Part shown: positions 26,678-35,724 of the stretch, piece by piece | How positions within the stretch are numbered: position 1 is the first letter of the stretch | How the letters are laid out: the number at the start of each line of letters is the position of its first letter | From: Alphaproteobacteria bacterium MedPE-SWcel | GTDB lineage: Bacteria; Pseudomonadota; Alphaproteobacteria; Rhodobacterales; Rhodobacteraceae | Assembly: GCA_001874255.1 (NCBI GenBank) | Contig: MPDC01000001.1 | Coordinates: 186,001 to 250,000, forward strand | Length of the DNA stretch: 64,000 bases | Direction: 5' to 3' | The notes under the pieces: model-generated | The model's database searches: none | What the model saw: only the letters and a program-made list of their open reading frames with translations | Told to the model about the DNA's origin: nothing | Program-made: the position numbers and the translations under genes

Positions 26678-27675
26678 AATTCGGGCCGGTTTCGGTTCAG
26701 AATGCCGAGGGCTGTCTGCTCGCACATTCGTTGCAGGGGGCCGATAGGCGCATCGCCAAGGGCACCAGATTGGGGCTTGCGGATGTCACGTCCCTGCAGG
26801 CCGCAGGGTTCACAGAGGTTGTCGTCGCCCGGTTGGAACCGGGCGATCTGCACGAGGACCGCGCCGCGCAACTCCTGGCTGACGCCATCGCGCCCGAGCC
26901 ACAGACCCTGGGTCTGCGGATCTCGGGGGCGGGCGCCGGGCGGGTGAACCTCTATGCCACGACGCCCGGAGTGGTGCGGATCGAGAGCAGCCGAATCCTC
27001 GGCCTCAACAGCGTCGATCCGATGATCTCTGTCGCCACGGTGCCGGATTTTCACCGGGTGGACGCCGATGGCATGATCGCGACGATCAAGATCATCGCCT
27101 ATGCGGTGCCGCAAACGCATCTCGAGAGCGCGATGGCGGCGGCGGCCGGTGCGATCCATGTGCGGCCGCCGGCCTTTCGCACCGCGACATTGATCGAAAC
27201 CCGCGTCACTGCCGACACCCCGTCCGACAAGGGGCGCGCGGCCATGTCCGGACGGCTGGCGCGCATGGGCATCGACCTCAGCCGCCGCATCGTGGTGCGC
27301 CATCAGACCGGCGAGATTGCCACAGCCTTGCGGGAGGCACCGGGCGAGATCCTTTTGGTTCTGACCGGCTCTGCGACCTCCGATCCGATGGATGTCGCAC
27401 CCGAAGCGCTCCGCAAGGCCGGGGGCAGCATGACGCGTTTCGGGATGCCGGTCGATCCGGGCAACCTCTTGTTTTTAGGACATCTTGGAGAAAAGCCGGT
27501 GATCGGCCTGCCGGGATGTGCGCGATCGCCTGCCCTGAACGGCGCCGATTGGGTGCTGGAGCGGGTGGCCTGTGGCATCCCGGTGTCCTCCTTCGATATT
27601 GCCGCGATGGGGGTGGGGGGGCTTTTGAAGGAAATTCCCACGCGGCCACGTCCGCGTCGCGAAGACACCGCCTGA
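26674..27675 (+). CDS. Molybdopterin-binding domain protein
   Basis: A 333-residue protein related to the MoeA/MogA molybdopterin-binding fold. The first part (residues 1-150) is the N-terminal arm seen in alphaproteobacterial cox clusters ([28 protein letters not shown]). The second part has [21 protein letters not shown] and a [20 protein letters not shown] segment that matches MoCF-binding proteins. It probably prepares or inserts the cofactor for the CoxL-like subunit. It is translationally coupled to the XdhC gene. Confidence 0.8.
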   Translation: MKFGPVSVQNAEGCLLAHSLQGADRRIAKGTRLGLADVTSLQAAGFTEVVVARLEPGDLHEDRAAQLLADAIAPEPQTLGLRISGAGAGRVNLYATTPGVVRIESSRILGLNSVDPMISVATVPDFHRVDADGMIATIKIIAYAVPQTHLESAMAAAAGAIHVRPPAFRTATLIETRVTADTPSDKGRAAMSGRLARMGIDLSRRIVVRHQTGEIATALREAPGEILLVLTGSATSDPMDVAPEALRKAGGSMTRFGMPVDPGNLLFLGHLGEKPVIGLPGCARSPALNGADWVLERVACGIPVSSFDIAAMGVGGLLKEIPTRPRPRREDTA

Positions 27676-27811
27676 GTGTGCCCGAGAGCCGCCAGGGCCG
27701 CTGATCTGGTCCGCAACCGACGGGCGGGTGCAAAAAGTCCTCGCGCCAACTCTTTACGCATGGTTAACTGAAACGAGCCAGACATTTTTGAATTCAGCTA
27801 GGGAGGAATTT

Positions 27812-28297
27812 ATGACGAAGGTCACGATGACCGTGAACGGCAAAGCCGCATCGGGTGAGGTTGAAGGCCGTACTCTGCTGGTGTCGTTCCTGAGAGAGAC
27901 ATTGGGCATGACCGGCACGCATGTGGGCTGTGACACCAGCCAATGTGGCGCCTGTGTGGTCCATGTGGATGGCAAGGCCGTGAAATCCTGCGCCATGCTG
28001 GCGCTCGAAGCCGAAGGGGCAGAGGTCGCAACCATCGAAGGCCAGGCTGCCGCAGACGGTACGCTCAATACCATTCAGGCCGCGTTTCAGGAACATCACG
28101 GGTTGCAGTGCGGGTTCTGTACGCCCGGCATGGTGATGTCTGCTGCGGCTCTGTTGAAAGACAACCCAAAGCCCTCGGAGGCTGAGATTCGGCACTACCT
28201 CGAAGGGAACCTGTGTCGATGCACGGGCTACCACAACATTGTGAAGGCGATCATGGCGGCTTCGGGGCAGGATGTGTCTGCCATAGCGGCCGAATAA
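27812..28297 (+). CDS. coxS: Molybdenum hydroxylase small subunit, 2Fe-2S (CoxS-like)
   Basis: A 161-residue iron-sulfur subunit. The N-terminal plant-type cluster site is [15 protein letters not shown] with a further Cys in KSCAM. The C-terminal four-helix cluster site has [11 protein letters not shown] and [12 protein letters not shown]. It passes electrons from the molybdenum site to FAD. The ATG at 27812 follows GGGAGGAATTT. The gap of 136 bp upstream may carry a second promoter of the cluster. Confidence 0.95.
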   Translation: MTKVTMTVNGKAASGEVEGRTLLVSFLRETLGMTGTHVGCDTSQCGACVVHVDGKAVKSCAMLALEAEGAEVATIEGQAAADGTLNTIQAAFQEHHGLQCGFCTPGMVMSAAALLKDNPKPSEAEIRHYLEGNLCRCTGYHNIVKAIMAASGQDVSAIAAE

Positions 28298-28405
28298 CGC
28301 CCGCAGGATTGAGCGTCGGGGCCTCGTATTTTCAGCAAGGGCCCCGTGTGACCCGAGACATTTGGACAGACCGATCGGTCAGGCCTTGCGGCCAGGGGAA
28401 GAGGA

Positions 28406-28435
28406 GCCCCTGACACCATGGCCCCTGACGCCGAG
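28406..28435 (+). repeat. 15-bp repeat pair upstream of coxL
   Basis: Two copies of GCCCCTGACRCCRWG in the 168-bp gap between coxS and coxL, about 30 bp before the coxL start. A 12-bp perfect palindrome GACCGATCGGTC lies just upstream at 28369-28380. Confidence 0.6.
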
Positions 28436-28465
28436 GTCTGAGATCCATTGGGAGGAGATTGGAAT

Positions 28466-30844
28466 ATGCCTAAGGATATTGACGCCAAGGAGAGCGGCAT
28501 CGGTGCTGCAAGCAAACGGCGCGAAGACATCAGGTTCCTGAGCGGGACCGGAAATTACACCGACGACATCAATCTGAATGGCCAGGCCTATGTGCATTTC
28601 CTGCGCTCGGATGTAGCGCATGGCCGGATCACCAGCATCGAGACCGCCGAGGCCGCCGCCATGCCGGGGGTGCTGCGGATCTTTACGGGCGCGGATTTCG
28701 AAGGCGTCGGCAGCATCCCCTGCGGCTGGCAGGTGACCGACCGTTTCGGCGAGGTGATGCAGGAGCCGGCGCATCCGGTGCTGGCGCAGGGCAAGGTCCG
28801 TCACGTCGGGGACCCGATTGCCGCCGTGGTCGCAGAGACAGCGGAGGCGGCCCGCGACGCGGCCGAAGCGATTGAACTCGACATCGAAGAGCTGCCTGCC
28901 GTCGTCGACATGAAAGCCGCGCTGGCGGAGGGCGCGCCGAAGGTGCATGACGACCTGACGTCGAACCTCTGTTATGACTGGGGGTTTGTCGAAGACAACA
29001 AGGCGGCGGTCAACGCGGCCTTTGAAGCGGCAGCGCATGTCACCTCGCTGGAGCTGGTCAACAACCGTCTGGTCGCCAATCCGATGGAACCGCGCGTTGC
29101 GGTCGGCGATTTCAATCGCGCCACAGGGGATTCGACGCTCTATACCACCAGCCAGAACCCGCATGTGATCCGTCTCTTGATGGGGGCCTTTGTCCTGGGC
29201 ATTCCTGAACACAAGCTGCGGGTGGTGGCGCCGGATGTCGGCGGTGGTTTCGGGTCAAAGATCTTTCACTACGCGGAAGAGGCGTTTTGCACCTTTGCCG
29301 CCAAGGCGTTGAACCGCGCGGTCAAATGGACATCGTCCCGGTCCGAGGCCTTCATGAGCGACGCCCATGGCCGCGATCATGTCACCAAGATTGAGCTGGC
29401 GCTGGATGCGGACAACAACTTTACCGCGCTGCGGACCGATACGCTTGCCAATATGGGGGCCTATCTGTCCACCTTTGCGCCCTCCGTGCCGACCTGGCTT
29501 CATGGCACGCTGATGGCCGGCAATTACAAGACGCCGCTGATCTATGTGAATGTGAAAGCCGTGTTCACAAATACAGTGCCGGTGGATGCCTACCGCGGCG
29601 CGGGACGGCCCGAGGCAACGTTCCAGCTGGAACGGGTCATTGACAAGGCGGCGCTGGAATTGGGAGTCGACCCAATCGCGTTGCGCCGCCAGAACTTCAT
29701 CACCGAATTTCCCTACGCCACGCCTGTGGCGGTGGAATATGACACCGGTGACTATGTCGCGACAATGGACAAGCTGGAAGAGATCGCCGACATTGCCGGA
29801 TTTGCCGCGCGCCGCGCCGAGAGTGAGCGCGCGGGGAAATTGAGAGGGCTTGGGGTCAACTGCTATATCGAGGCCTGCGGGATTGCGCCCTCAAACCTGG
29901 TCGGTCAGCTGGGGGCACGTGCAGGGCTTTATGAAAGCGCCACGGTACGGGTGAATGCCACCGGCGGGATCGTGGTGATGACCGGATCTCACAGTCACGG
30001 GCAGGGGCATGAGACGTCCTTTCCGCAGGTGATCGCCTCCATGATCGGTATCGACGAAAACATGGTGGAGATCGAGCATGGCGATACCAACAATGCGCCG
30101 ATGGGGATGGGGACCTACGGGTCTCGTTCGCTGGCGGTTGGGGGCTCTGCCATGGTGCGGGCCACCGAGAAGATCATTGCCAAGGCCAAGAAAATCGCTG
30201 CCCATCTGATGGAGGCCGCAGATGCGGATATCGAGCTCAAGGACGGTCAGTTTTCCGTTGCAGGGACGGATAAATCGGTGGCCTGGGGAGATGTGACCCT
30301 GGCCGCCTATGTGCCACACAACTACCCGCTGGAGGAGATCGAACCCGGTCTGGAGGAAACGGCTTTCTATGATCCGTCGAACTTCACCTATCCGTCAGGG
30401 GCCTATGCCTGCGAGGTTGAGGTGGATCCCGAAACCGGAAAAGTCAGCATTGCGCGCTTTGCTGCGGCGGATGATTTCGGCAATATCGTCAATCCGATGA
30501 TCGTTGATGGACAGGTGCACGGCGGTATTGGACAGGGCATCGGGCAAGCGCTTCTTGAAGGCTGCGTTTATGATGAAAACGGCCAGCTGCTATCAGCCTC
30601 CTTCATGGATTATGCGATGCCCCGGGCGGATGATGTGCCGTTCTACGAGGTTGACCATTCCTGTCAGACCCCCTGTACCCACAATCCGTTGGGGGTGAAG
30701 GGATGCGGCGAGGCCGGGGCAATCGGTTCACCGCCTGCGGTGGTCAATGCGGTGGTCAATGCGCTGCGGTCGGCGGGCAAGGATGTGACCCATATCGATA
30801 TGCCTCTGTCGCCCGCGCGCGTCTGGGCAGCAATGCAGGGCTGA
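28466..30844 (+). CDS. coxL: Molybdenum hydroxylase large subunit, form II CoxL
   Basis: A 792-residue molybdopterin subunit of the xanthine oxidase family. The active-site loop reads AYRGAGR at residues 375-381, the form II signature, rather than the AYXCSFR of form I CO dehydrogenase. GGGFGSK lies near residue 257. The catalytic Glu is E749 in [12 protein letters not shown]. Form II enzymes have uncertain substrates, so CO oxidation is not established here. The ATG follows GGGAGGAGATT. It is in the order coxS-coxL-coxM (S-L-M rather than M-S-L), common for form II. Confidence 0.93.
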   Translation: MPKDIDAKESGIGAASKRREDIRFLSGTGNYTDDINLNGQAYVHFLRSDVAHGRITSIETAEAAAMPGVLRIFTGADFEGVGSIPCGWQVTDRFGEVMQEPAHPVLAQGKVRHVGDPIAAVVAETAEAARDAAEAIELDIEELPAVVDMKAALAEGAPKVHDDLTSNLCYDWGFVEDNKAAVNAAFEAAAHVTSLELVNNRLVANPMEPRVAVGDFNRATGDSTLYTTSQNPHVIRLLMGAFVLGIPEHKLRVVAPDVGGGFGSKIFHYAEEAFCTFAAKALNRAVKWTSSRSEAFMSDAHGRDHVTKIELALDADNNFTALRTDTLANMGAYLSTFAPSVPTWLHGTLMAGNYKTPLIYVNVKAVFTNTVPVDAYRGAGRPEATFQLERVIDKAALELGVDPIALRRQNFITEFPYATPVAVEYDTGDYVATMDKLEEIADIAGFAARRAESERAGKLRGLGVNCYIEACGIAPSNLVGQLGARAGLYESATVRVNATGGIVVMTGSHSHGQGHETSFPQVIASMIGIDENMVEIEHGDTNNAPMGMGTYGSRSLAVGGSAMVRATEKIIAKAKKIAAHLMEAADADIELKDGQFSVAGTDKSVAWGDVTLAAYVPHNYPLEEIEPGLEETAFYDPSNFTYPSGAYACEVEVDPETGKVSIARFAAADDFGNIVNPMIVDGQVHGGIGQGIGQALLEGCVYDENGQLLSASFMDYAMPRADDVPFYEVDHSCQTPCTHNPLGVKGCGEAGAIGSPPAVVNAVVNALRSAGKDVTHIDMPLSPARVWAAMQG

Positions 30845-30849
30845 TCACG

Positions 30850-30905
30850 GGAACGAGGGGCTCTGCCCCTCGCGCTCCCCGAGGTATTTATGGAAAGATG
30901 AAAGC
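30850..30905 (+). repeat. REP-like dispersed element, copy 4
   Basis: Stem CGAGGGGC / GCCCCTCG followed by CTCCCCGAGGTATTTATGGA and AAGATGAAAGC. It is the best-formed copy and lies between coxL and coxM, so it is inside the presumed transcript. Confidence 0.75.
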
Positions 30906-30934
30906 CGGAAGCCGGTTTTTGGAAAGGATATGCG

Positions 30935-31726
30935 ATGTATGAATTCGAGTTCACACGCCCGGCGAGTGTCGCCGAGGCCGTTGCCGCATTGAACGCGGAA
31001 GAAGCACAGGCGTTGGGGGGCGGGCAAACTCTGATTCCGACGCTGAAGCAACGTCTTGCAATGCCGACTACTCTGGTCAGCCTGAGCGGTGTGGCTGAGA
31101 TGCAGGGGATAGGTTTGCAGGACGACGGCCAGTTGGTGATCGGGGGGGCAACAACACATGCGGAGGTCGCTTCAGGCGCGGTGGGCACCTATCCCGCCCT
31201 GGCGGCTCTTGCGGGGCAGATCGGGGATCCGGCGGTTCGCAATCGGGGCACTCTTGGCGGATCATTGGCGAATAATGATCCTGCTGCCTGCTATCCGGCG
31301 GCGGCCTTGGGGTCCGGCGCGACCATTGTGACCAATACCCGGGAGATTCCTGCAGATGAGTATTTTCAAGGGATGTTTACCACTGCATTGGAGGAGGGCG
31401 AGATTGTCGTTTCGGTGAAGTTTCCAGTGCCGGAGGCGGCCAACTATCAAAAATTTGTGCAGCCGGCCTCGCGATTTGCCATGGTTGGGGTTTTTGCGGC
31501 GCGGTTTGCAGATGGTGTGCGAGTTGCCGTGACGGGAGCATCGGAAGAAGGAGTGTTTCGCTGGACAGATGCCGAAGCGGCGTTGGCGTCGAGTTTTACG
31601 CCGGATGCGATTAGCGCTCTCAGCGTCGATCCTGATGGTATGATCGGAGACATTCACGGCACCAAAGCCTACCGTGCCCATTTGGTGAATGTGATGACCC
31701 GCCGCGCGGTTGCCGCCGCCGTTTGA
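30935..31726 (+). CDS. coxM: Molybdenum hydroxylase FAD subunit (CoxM-like)
   Basis: A 263-residue FAD-binding subunit. ALGGGQTLIPTLKQR near residue 30 matches the AGGQSL-type pyrophosphate loop, and TLGGSLANNDPAACYP near 108 the second FAD motif TIGGxxxxxDPA. The GFAMVGVFAARF-type strand (SRFAMVGVFAARF) closes the domain. The start MYEFEFTRPAS is usual and has GGAAAGGA upstream. It completes the three-subunit enzyme with coxS and coxL. Confidence 0.93.
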   Translation: MYEFEFTRPASVAEAVAALNAEEAQALGGGQTLIPTLKQRLAMPTTLVSLSGVAEMQGIGLQDDGQLVIGGATTHAEVASGAVGTYPALAALAGQIGDPAVRNRGTLGGSLANNDPAACYPAAALGSGATIVTNTREIPADEYFQGMFTTALEEGEIVVSVKFPVPEAANYQKFVQPASRFAMVGVFAARFADGVRVAVTGASEEGVFRWTDAEAALASSFTPDAISALSVDPDGMIGDIHGTKAYRAHLVNVMTRRAVAAAV

Positions 31727-31755
31727 CGCAATTTTCGATCGATCATGAACAAGAC

Positions 31756-31788
31756 CAAGGCGCCACAGTGATGTTCTCTGGCGCCTTG
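31756..31788 (+). terminator. Terminator between coxM and the MCP-like gene
   Basis: Perfect stem CAAGGCGCCA / TGGCGCCTTG with a 13-nt loop, 30 bp after the coxM stop and 40 bp before the end of the converging minus-strand gene. It may serve both. Neither side has a long T-run. Confidence 0.55.
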
Positions 31789-31827
31789 CCCGAGGGGGCG
31801 TTGCTGTTCTTTGCGACCTCTGTGGTG

Positions 31828-32466
31828 TCAGGCGCGCAAGAAAGTGGCGATATTGTTCAACAGGGATTGTGTCCTGTCGGCAAGGGTCCGGATCTCGGTC
31901 GCGATAACCGCAAAGCCTTTACCCTGATCCCCGATACGGGCGGCTTCGATAGAGGCGTTGAAGGCAATCAGACGGATGTTTCGCCCGACCGCTTCGGCGT
32001 TTTTGACGGCCTCCAGCATTTCGCCGGATCGCTTTGCTTCGCGGTCGCGTTGGACCTTCGTGAGTTGCTCTACCAGTTCATCCAGAAACCGTGACGTCAT
32101 CGGCTCCAGTGAATGAAGGCACAATTCAGCAACCTTGGGGATCGCCGAGATACGGGCCATGATGGTGCCGTCATGGCTTTCGACCGCCTCGTGCAGGGGT
32201 TCCAGCGCCTCGACGCAGGCGAGACGCCGTGACTCCAGCTCTGGCGGCAATTCGTAATCATGTTCAGCCAATTGTTCAATGAGACCCGTGGTGAGCATGC
32301 GGTAGGCGTTTGCGATCCGGGAGGTCGACAGCTTTAACGCGCGCTCGCTGGGTTCATTGCCTGTGACATCGGCATCCTGATGCACCAGCGCCACCAAAGA
32401 AAGGGAAGCGATACGGCAGGGCCCAATAGCCATGATGGCTTTATTCTGGATGTCGATGAGGCTCAT
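31828..32466 (-). CDS. Soluble MCP-like signalling protein, C-terminally short
   Basis: A 212-residue protein with no membrane segment. Its C-terminal 50 residues match the hairpin tip of methyl-accepting chemotaxis proteins (IRLIAFNASIEAARIGDQGK, then GFAVIATEIRTLADRTQ), preceded by a helical region. The protein ends about 10 residues after the tip, so the returning arm of the usual antiparallel coiled coil is missing. It could still dimerise or touch CheA/CheW, or be a remnant. The ATG at 32464-32466 (MSLIDIQ) was preferred over an upstream extension. Converges with coxM. Confidence 0.65.
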   Translation of the reverse strand: MSLIDIQNKAIMAIGPCRIASLSLVALVHQDADVTGNEPSERALKLSTSRIANAYRMLTTGLIEQLAEHDYELPPELESRRLACVEALEPLHEAVESHDGTIMARISAIPKVAELCLHSLEPMTSRFLDELVEQLTKVQRDREAKRSGEMLEAVKNAEAVGRNIRLIAFNASIEAARIGDQGKGFAVIATEIRTLADRTQSLLNNIATFLRA

Positions 32467-32583
32467 GCGGATTCCGTTCTTGAGGATGATGAGCGATCCT
32501 AATCTGCATTGTCTTAAGGTTCCGATAACGAAAACAGACATTTAACGGATATAGGGGAAAGGAGATGTGAGAGCGTGAAACGC

Positions 32584-32611
32584 AAAAGCCCCGCATCGAA
32601 CTGCGGGGCCT
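32584..32611 (-). terminator. Rho-independent terminator of infC
   Basis: Perfect stem GCCCCGCA / TGCGGGGC with a 6-nt loop, followed on the minus strand by TTTTGCG. It lies 30 bp after the infC stop. Confidence 0.85.
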
Positions 32612-32641
32612 TGGTAGGAACTGTGGATATTCGGCGAGGAT

Positions 32642-33190
32642 CTATTTTGCCGGAAGCGGACCGATCATCATGATCATCTGACGGCCTTCCATCTTCGGCA
32701 TGTTCTCGATCTTGCCGATTTCCTTGACGTCAACAGCGACCCGTTCCAGCAGCTCGCGACCGAGGTTCTGGTGGGCCATTTCGCGACCACGAAAACGGAG
32801 CGTGATTTTGACTTTGTCTCCGTTTTCCAGAAACTTGAAGACATTTCGCATCTTCACGTCGTAGTCGTTCGTATCCGTATTCGGACGGAACTTGACCTCT
32901 TTGACCTCGATGATCTTTTGCTTTTTGCGCGCTTCGCTCTCGCGTTTCTGCTGCTCGTATTTGAACTTGCCATAGTCCATGATCTTGCAGACCGGCGGAG
33001 CGGCATTCGGCGAGATTTCCACCAGATCCAGCCCGGCTTCTTCGGCCATCTGCATGGCCTTCGCGGGATGCACGACACCGACGTTATCGCCGTCTGCACC
33101 AATCAGGCGAATTTCGGGAGAGCGAATTTTGTCGTTGACGCGCGGGCCGGTTTCACGGGTTGGCGGCGCGTTATGAGGTCTGCGAGCTAT
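32642..33190 (-). CDS. infC: Translation initiation factor IF-3, AUA start
   Basis: A 182-residue IF-3. The N-domain has [20 protein letters not shown] and [20 protein letters not shown]. The C-domain has [16 protein letters not shown] and ends [15 protein letters not shown]. No ATG, GTG or TTG occurs in frame between an upstream TAA (about 33232) and a GTG at 33073 that already lies inside the N-domain. The codon ATA at 33188-33190 follows AAAGGA by 8 nt and gives the normal N-terminus (M)[14 protein letters not shown]. Rare AUU/AUA/AUC starts are known to allow IF-3 to repress its own translation. The same control is inferred here. Confidence 0.93.
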   Translation of the reverse strand: MARRPHNAPPTRETGPRVNDKIRSPEIRLIGADGDNVGVVHPAKAMQMAEEAGLDLVEISPNAAPPVCKIMDYGKFKYEQQKRESEARKKQKIIEVKEVKFRPNTDTNDYDVKMRNVFKFLENGDKVKITLRFRGREMAHQNLGRELLERVAVDVKEIGKIENMPKMEGRQMIMMIGPLPAK

Positions 33191-33438
33191 GGGTTCTATC
33201 CTTTGATAATTGCAGAATTTCGAGTGCGGAATTTAAGCGGTGTGGGGCCGTCTTGCAAGGTGGAAACGCCGCGGTTTCCCGGTTTGGCGAGATAATTCGC
33301 CGATTCTTCGTCCACTGCGGCGGAACCTGGCCCAGGGGAGCGCTAGCATAGACTTCCCCCTTGTTGGATCGCACGTCAAGGTTGAAGAACAATTCCATAC
33401 AGTCCCTTGTCGGGACATTGCCATGGGAGAGCATTGCC

Positions 33439-34053
33439 ATGAAGATTGCAGGAGTGGGCGTCGCGGTCGCCCTGGTCGCCGTCGCGGGCGCCGTCTGGTA
33501 TCTCAGACAGACGGACGACACGAGCCTGACCGAGGCCCCCGAGGAGATCGCCAACGAAGAGACGGCCCCGTCGCAGCCGGCCCGTGTGGAGACCGAGGGT
33601 CAGGTCGAGACGGATGTCGAAGGTGCGGTCAGTGAAGCGGAAGAGGCGCTGCGGGAGGCTGGTGACGGGGCAGCAGCGGTGTTGGAAGACGCGCTTGGCG
33701 ACATCCAGGACCAGGCCACAGCGCTTGGCGAGGATGCCAGCGCGGTTGTCGAGTCAACACAGGAGGCCCTGTCGGAAGCCGTATCTGAGGCTCTGCCCGA
33801 GGGCGGCGCGGCCGCGAGCGCGGAGGCTGGCGCAAGCGTCTCTGCCGAGGGGGCGGAAACAGGGTCGGAAACGGCGGCGGCCTTCTTGACGCCAGAGGGG
33901 TTCAATTACGATAAGGTCATCGAGATGATCGACGGTTCGGCGCTGGATCCGCTCAAGAAGACGGCCGTGAAATCGGCAATCACGCAGGCGCGGGACAATC
34001 CCGAGCTTCTGAAGGTCGCACTGGAACAGGCCCGCAGCGCATTGGGGTTTTGA
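33439..34053 (+). CDS. Membrane-anchored acidic Ala/Glu-rich hypothetical protein
   Basis: A 204-residue protein not recognised. Residues 2-24 are one hydrophobic segment (KIAGVGVAVALVAVAGAVWY), a membrane anchor or uncleaved signal. Residues 30-150 are very rich in Ala, Glu and Asp and look like an extended or coiled region. The last 50 residues (GFNYDKVIEMIDGSALDPLK, then KTAVKSAITQARDNPELL) form a compact helical domain. The ATG at 33439 follows GGGAGAGC. It stands alone between divergent infC and converging fpr. Confidence 0.7.
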   Translation: MKIAGVGVAVALVAVAGAVWYLRQTDDTSLTEAPEEIANEETAPSQPARVETEGQVETDVEGAVSEAEEALREAGDGAAAVLEDALGDIQDQATALGEDASAVVESTQEALSEAVSEALPEGGAAASAEAGASVSAEGAETGSETAAAFLTPEGFNYDKVIEMIDGSALDPLKKTAVKSAITQARDNPELLKVALEQARSALGF

Positions 34054-34104
34054 GCTGATGTGATCAGGCCGACTGGCCGCGGTCCTGATCCATGCAACGG
34101 AATC

Positions 34105-34139
34105 GAAAACCGCCCTCGCGACCTTGGTCGTGAGGGCGG
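34105..34139 (-). terminator. Bidirectional hairpin, terminator of fpr
   Basis: Stem CCGCCCTCGCGACC / GGTCGTGAGGGCGG with a short loop and one mismatch. On the minus strand it is followed by TTTTCG, so it suits fpr. It also lies 56 bp past the plus-strand acidic-protein gene. Confidence 0.7.
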
Positions 34140-34209
34140 TGAATTCCAACCGGCCTATGCCGCCGCCAGACGGTCTTGCAAACACCGACCTGTACAAGGG
34201 GGCAAAGGA

Positions 34210-34280
34210 CATCCGGGAAGGGACATTCTGACATGAAGATCCAGGCCGGGATATCCGGGCAGGGATATCCAGACCGGGTC
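34210..34280 (+). repeat. 14-bp tandem array downstream of fpr
   Basis: Three clear units (ATCCAGGCCGGGAT, ATCCGGGCAGGGAT, ATCCAGACCGGGTC) at 14-bp spacing, with a weaker related unit ACATCCGGGAAGGG at 34210. It lies between the fpr stop (34303) and its terminator. Confidence 0.75.
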
Positions 34281-34302
34281 TCCGCGTGCGGCAGGCCGCT
34301 GT

Positions 34303-35199
34303 TTAGTCGAGAAAGGCCTTCTCCACCACAAAATGCGCCGGTTTGGAATTGGCACCTTCTTCCAGACCATATGTGTTTTCAAACAGGTCTTTCAGCTCAA
34401 GGTTGAACGCCAGATTGCCACAGATCATGGCGCGATCGCTTTCCGGATTGAGCGGCGGCACACCGAGGTCCTCGAAGGCCTCGCCAGAGCGCATCAAATC
34501 GGTGATCCGCCCCATCTTGGCGCTCTCTTCACGGGTGGTGGTCGGGTAGTATTTGATCTTCTTCCAGAACCCGTCGCCAATCAGCTCGTTGAGCAACTCG
34601 TCGGTTTTCAGGCTTTCGATCAGCTCCTGACCGTATTGCAGCTCGCCCGCCTCGCGGCAGGTATGGGTGATGATGACCTCGTCATAGTCCTCATAGGTCT
34701 GAGGTTCGCGCAGCAGCGAGGCGAAGGGCGCAAAGCCGGTGCCGGTGGCAAAGAACCAGATCCGTTTGCCGGGGATCAGCGCGTCATGCACCAGGGTCCC
34801 GACGGGTTTCGGACGCAGAATGATCTCGTCACCGACCTTGATGTGCTGCAGCTTCGAGGTCAGCGGGCCGTCCTGGACCTTGATCGAGTAGAATTCCATT
34901 TCCTCGTCCCAGCTGGGCGAGGCGATGGAATAGGCGCGCAGCAGCGGCTTGACCTTGCCGGTCTTGGGGTCGGGATCGTTCATCAACCCGATCATCACGA
35001 ACTCGCCCGAGCGGAAGCGCAGGCTGGCCGGACGGCTGACGCGGAAGGAAAACAGCCGGTCGGTCCAGTGTTTTACCTCTGTGACGGTCTGGGCGTCGGG
35101 CAGGGTCGGGGTCGCCTTTGGAGCAGGGGTCGTCTCTGCGGTCGGGGTCGCTTCGGGAGCGGGGGTGGCAGCATCTGTCACGGGTGCAATCTCGTTCAT
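34303..35199 (-). CDS. fpr: Ferredoxin-NADP+ reductase
   Basis: A 298-residue flavoprotein that moves electrons between NADPH and ferredoxin or flavodoxin. The FAD-binding RAYSIASPSWDEE is near residue 92, the NADP-binding GTGFAPFASLLR near 152, and the C-terminal HFVVEKAFLD ends in the typical short tail. The first 35 residues are a low-complexity Ala/Pro/Thr stretch encoded by an 18-bp repeat and absent from typical family members of about 260 residues. Its place at the end of the sulfite-reduction block suggests it supplies electrons to the CysI-like reductase. Confidence 0.93.
   Translation of the reverse strand: MNEIAPVTDAATPAPEATPTAETTPAPKATPTLPDAQTVTEVKHWTDRLFSFRVSRPASLRFRSGEFVMIGLMNDPDPKTGKVKPLLRAYSIASPSWDEEMEFYSIKVQDGPLTSKLQHIKVGDEIILRPKPVGTLVHDALIPGKRIWFFATGTGFAPFASLLREPQTYEDYDEVIITHTCREAGELQYGQELIESLKTDELLNELIGDGFWKKIKYYPTTTREESAKMGRITDLMRSGEAFEDLGVPPLNPESDRAMICGNLAFNLELKDLFENTYGLEEGANSKPAHFVVEKAFLD
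35108..35179 (+). repeat. 18-bp tandem array within the 5' end of fpr (4 copies)
   Basis: Four imperfect units beginning GGGGTCG at 18-bp spacing (for example GGGGTCGCCTTTGGAGCA). In the fpr frame they encode hexapeptides of the APEATP/AETTPAPKATP type at residues 10-33. Confidence 0.7.
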
Positions 35200-35316
35200 C
35201 TAGTTCTTGCCGACAGTCATAGGCCGACACCTCTGATTAAGCTTTGATCCAAGTCAGGTAAACCCTTCCTGCGCCGGGGCAGGCAGGGGCTGACGATTCC
35301 GGGGGCTGGGGCTGGC

Positions 35317-35721
35317 TTAGCGGGCGGCGTTGGACTGCGCGCGCAGGCGGGCCTGATAGTTGTGGCTCTGCCAGTTGGCACGGGAAAGCCAGTCGCCTTC
35401 GGGCTGACGGGTGGCGAGATCATCCGAAATCTCCACCTCGTCAAATCCGACACGGCGTGCCATGGCATATTGATCCGAGATCACATGACCCTTGGCCCGC
35501 AGACGCCCGCTGTATCCCATGAGACGCAGCATGCGCGCAATAGTGAACCCGCGACCGTCGGCAAAAGACGGGAAATCGACCCGGATCATTTCAATGCCGT
35601 CGAGTTGGTCCCTGAGGTTCGCCGGGTCAGTATCGGAGGCGAGATCGAGCACTGCTGCGCCCTCAAAACCGCCGGTCCAGTCGTCATGGGCAAAGCCCGC
35701 GTCAGTTACGATAACGCTCAT
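35317..35721 (-). CDS. DUF934 family protein
   Basis: A 134-residue protein of the DUF934 family, which is regularly found between cysH and fpr or cysI in proteobacteria. The core reads IRVDFPSFADGRGFTIARML followed by LRAKGHVISDQYAMARRVGF. It is thought to be an accessory protein of sulfite reduction, and the biochemical role is not established. It follows cysH by 3 bp. Confidence 0.9.
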   Translation of the reverse strand: MSVIVTDAGFAHDDWTGGFEGAAVLDLASDTDPANLRDQLDGIEMIRVDFPSFADGRGFTIARMLRLMGYSGRLRAKGHVISDQYAMARRVGFDEVEISDDLATRQPEGDWLSRANWQSHNYQARLRAQSNAAR

Positions 35722-35724
35722 CGT

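Noticed and set aside
28466-30844. Form I (true CO-oxidising) CoxL
   Set aside because: The active-site loop is AYRGAGR, not the AYXCSFR of form I.
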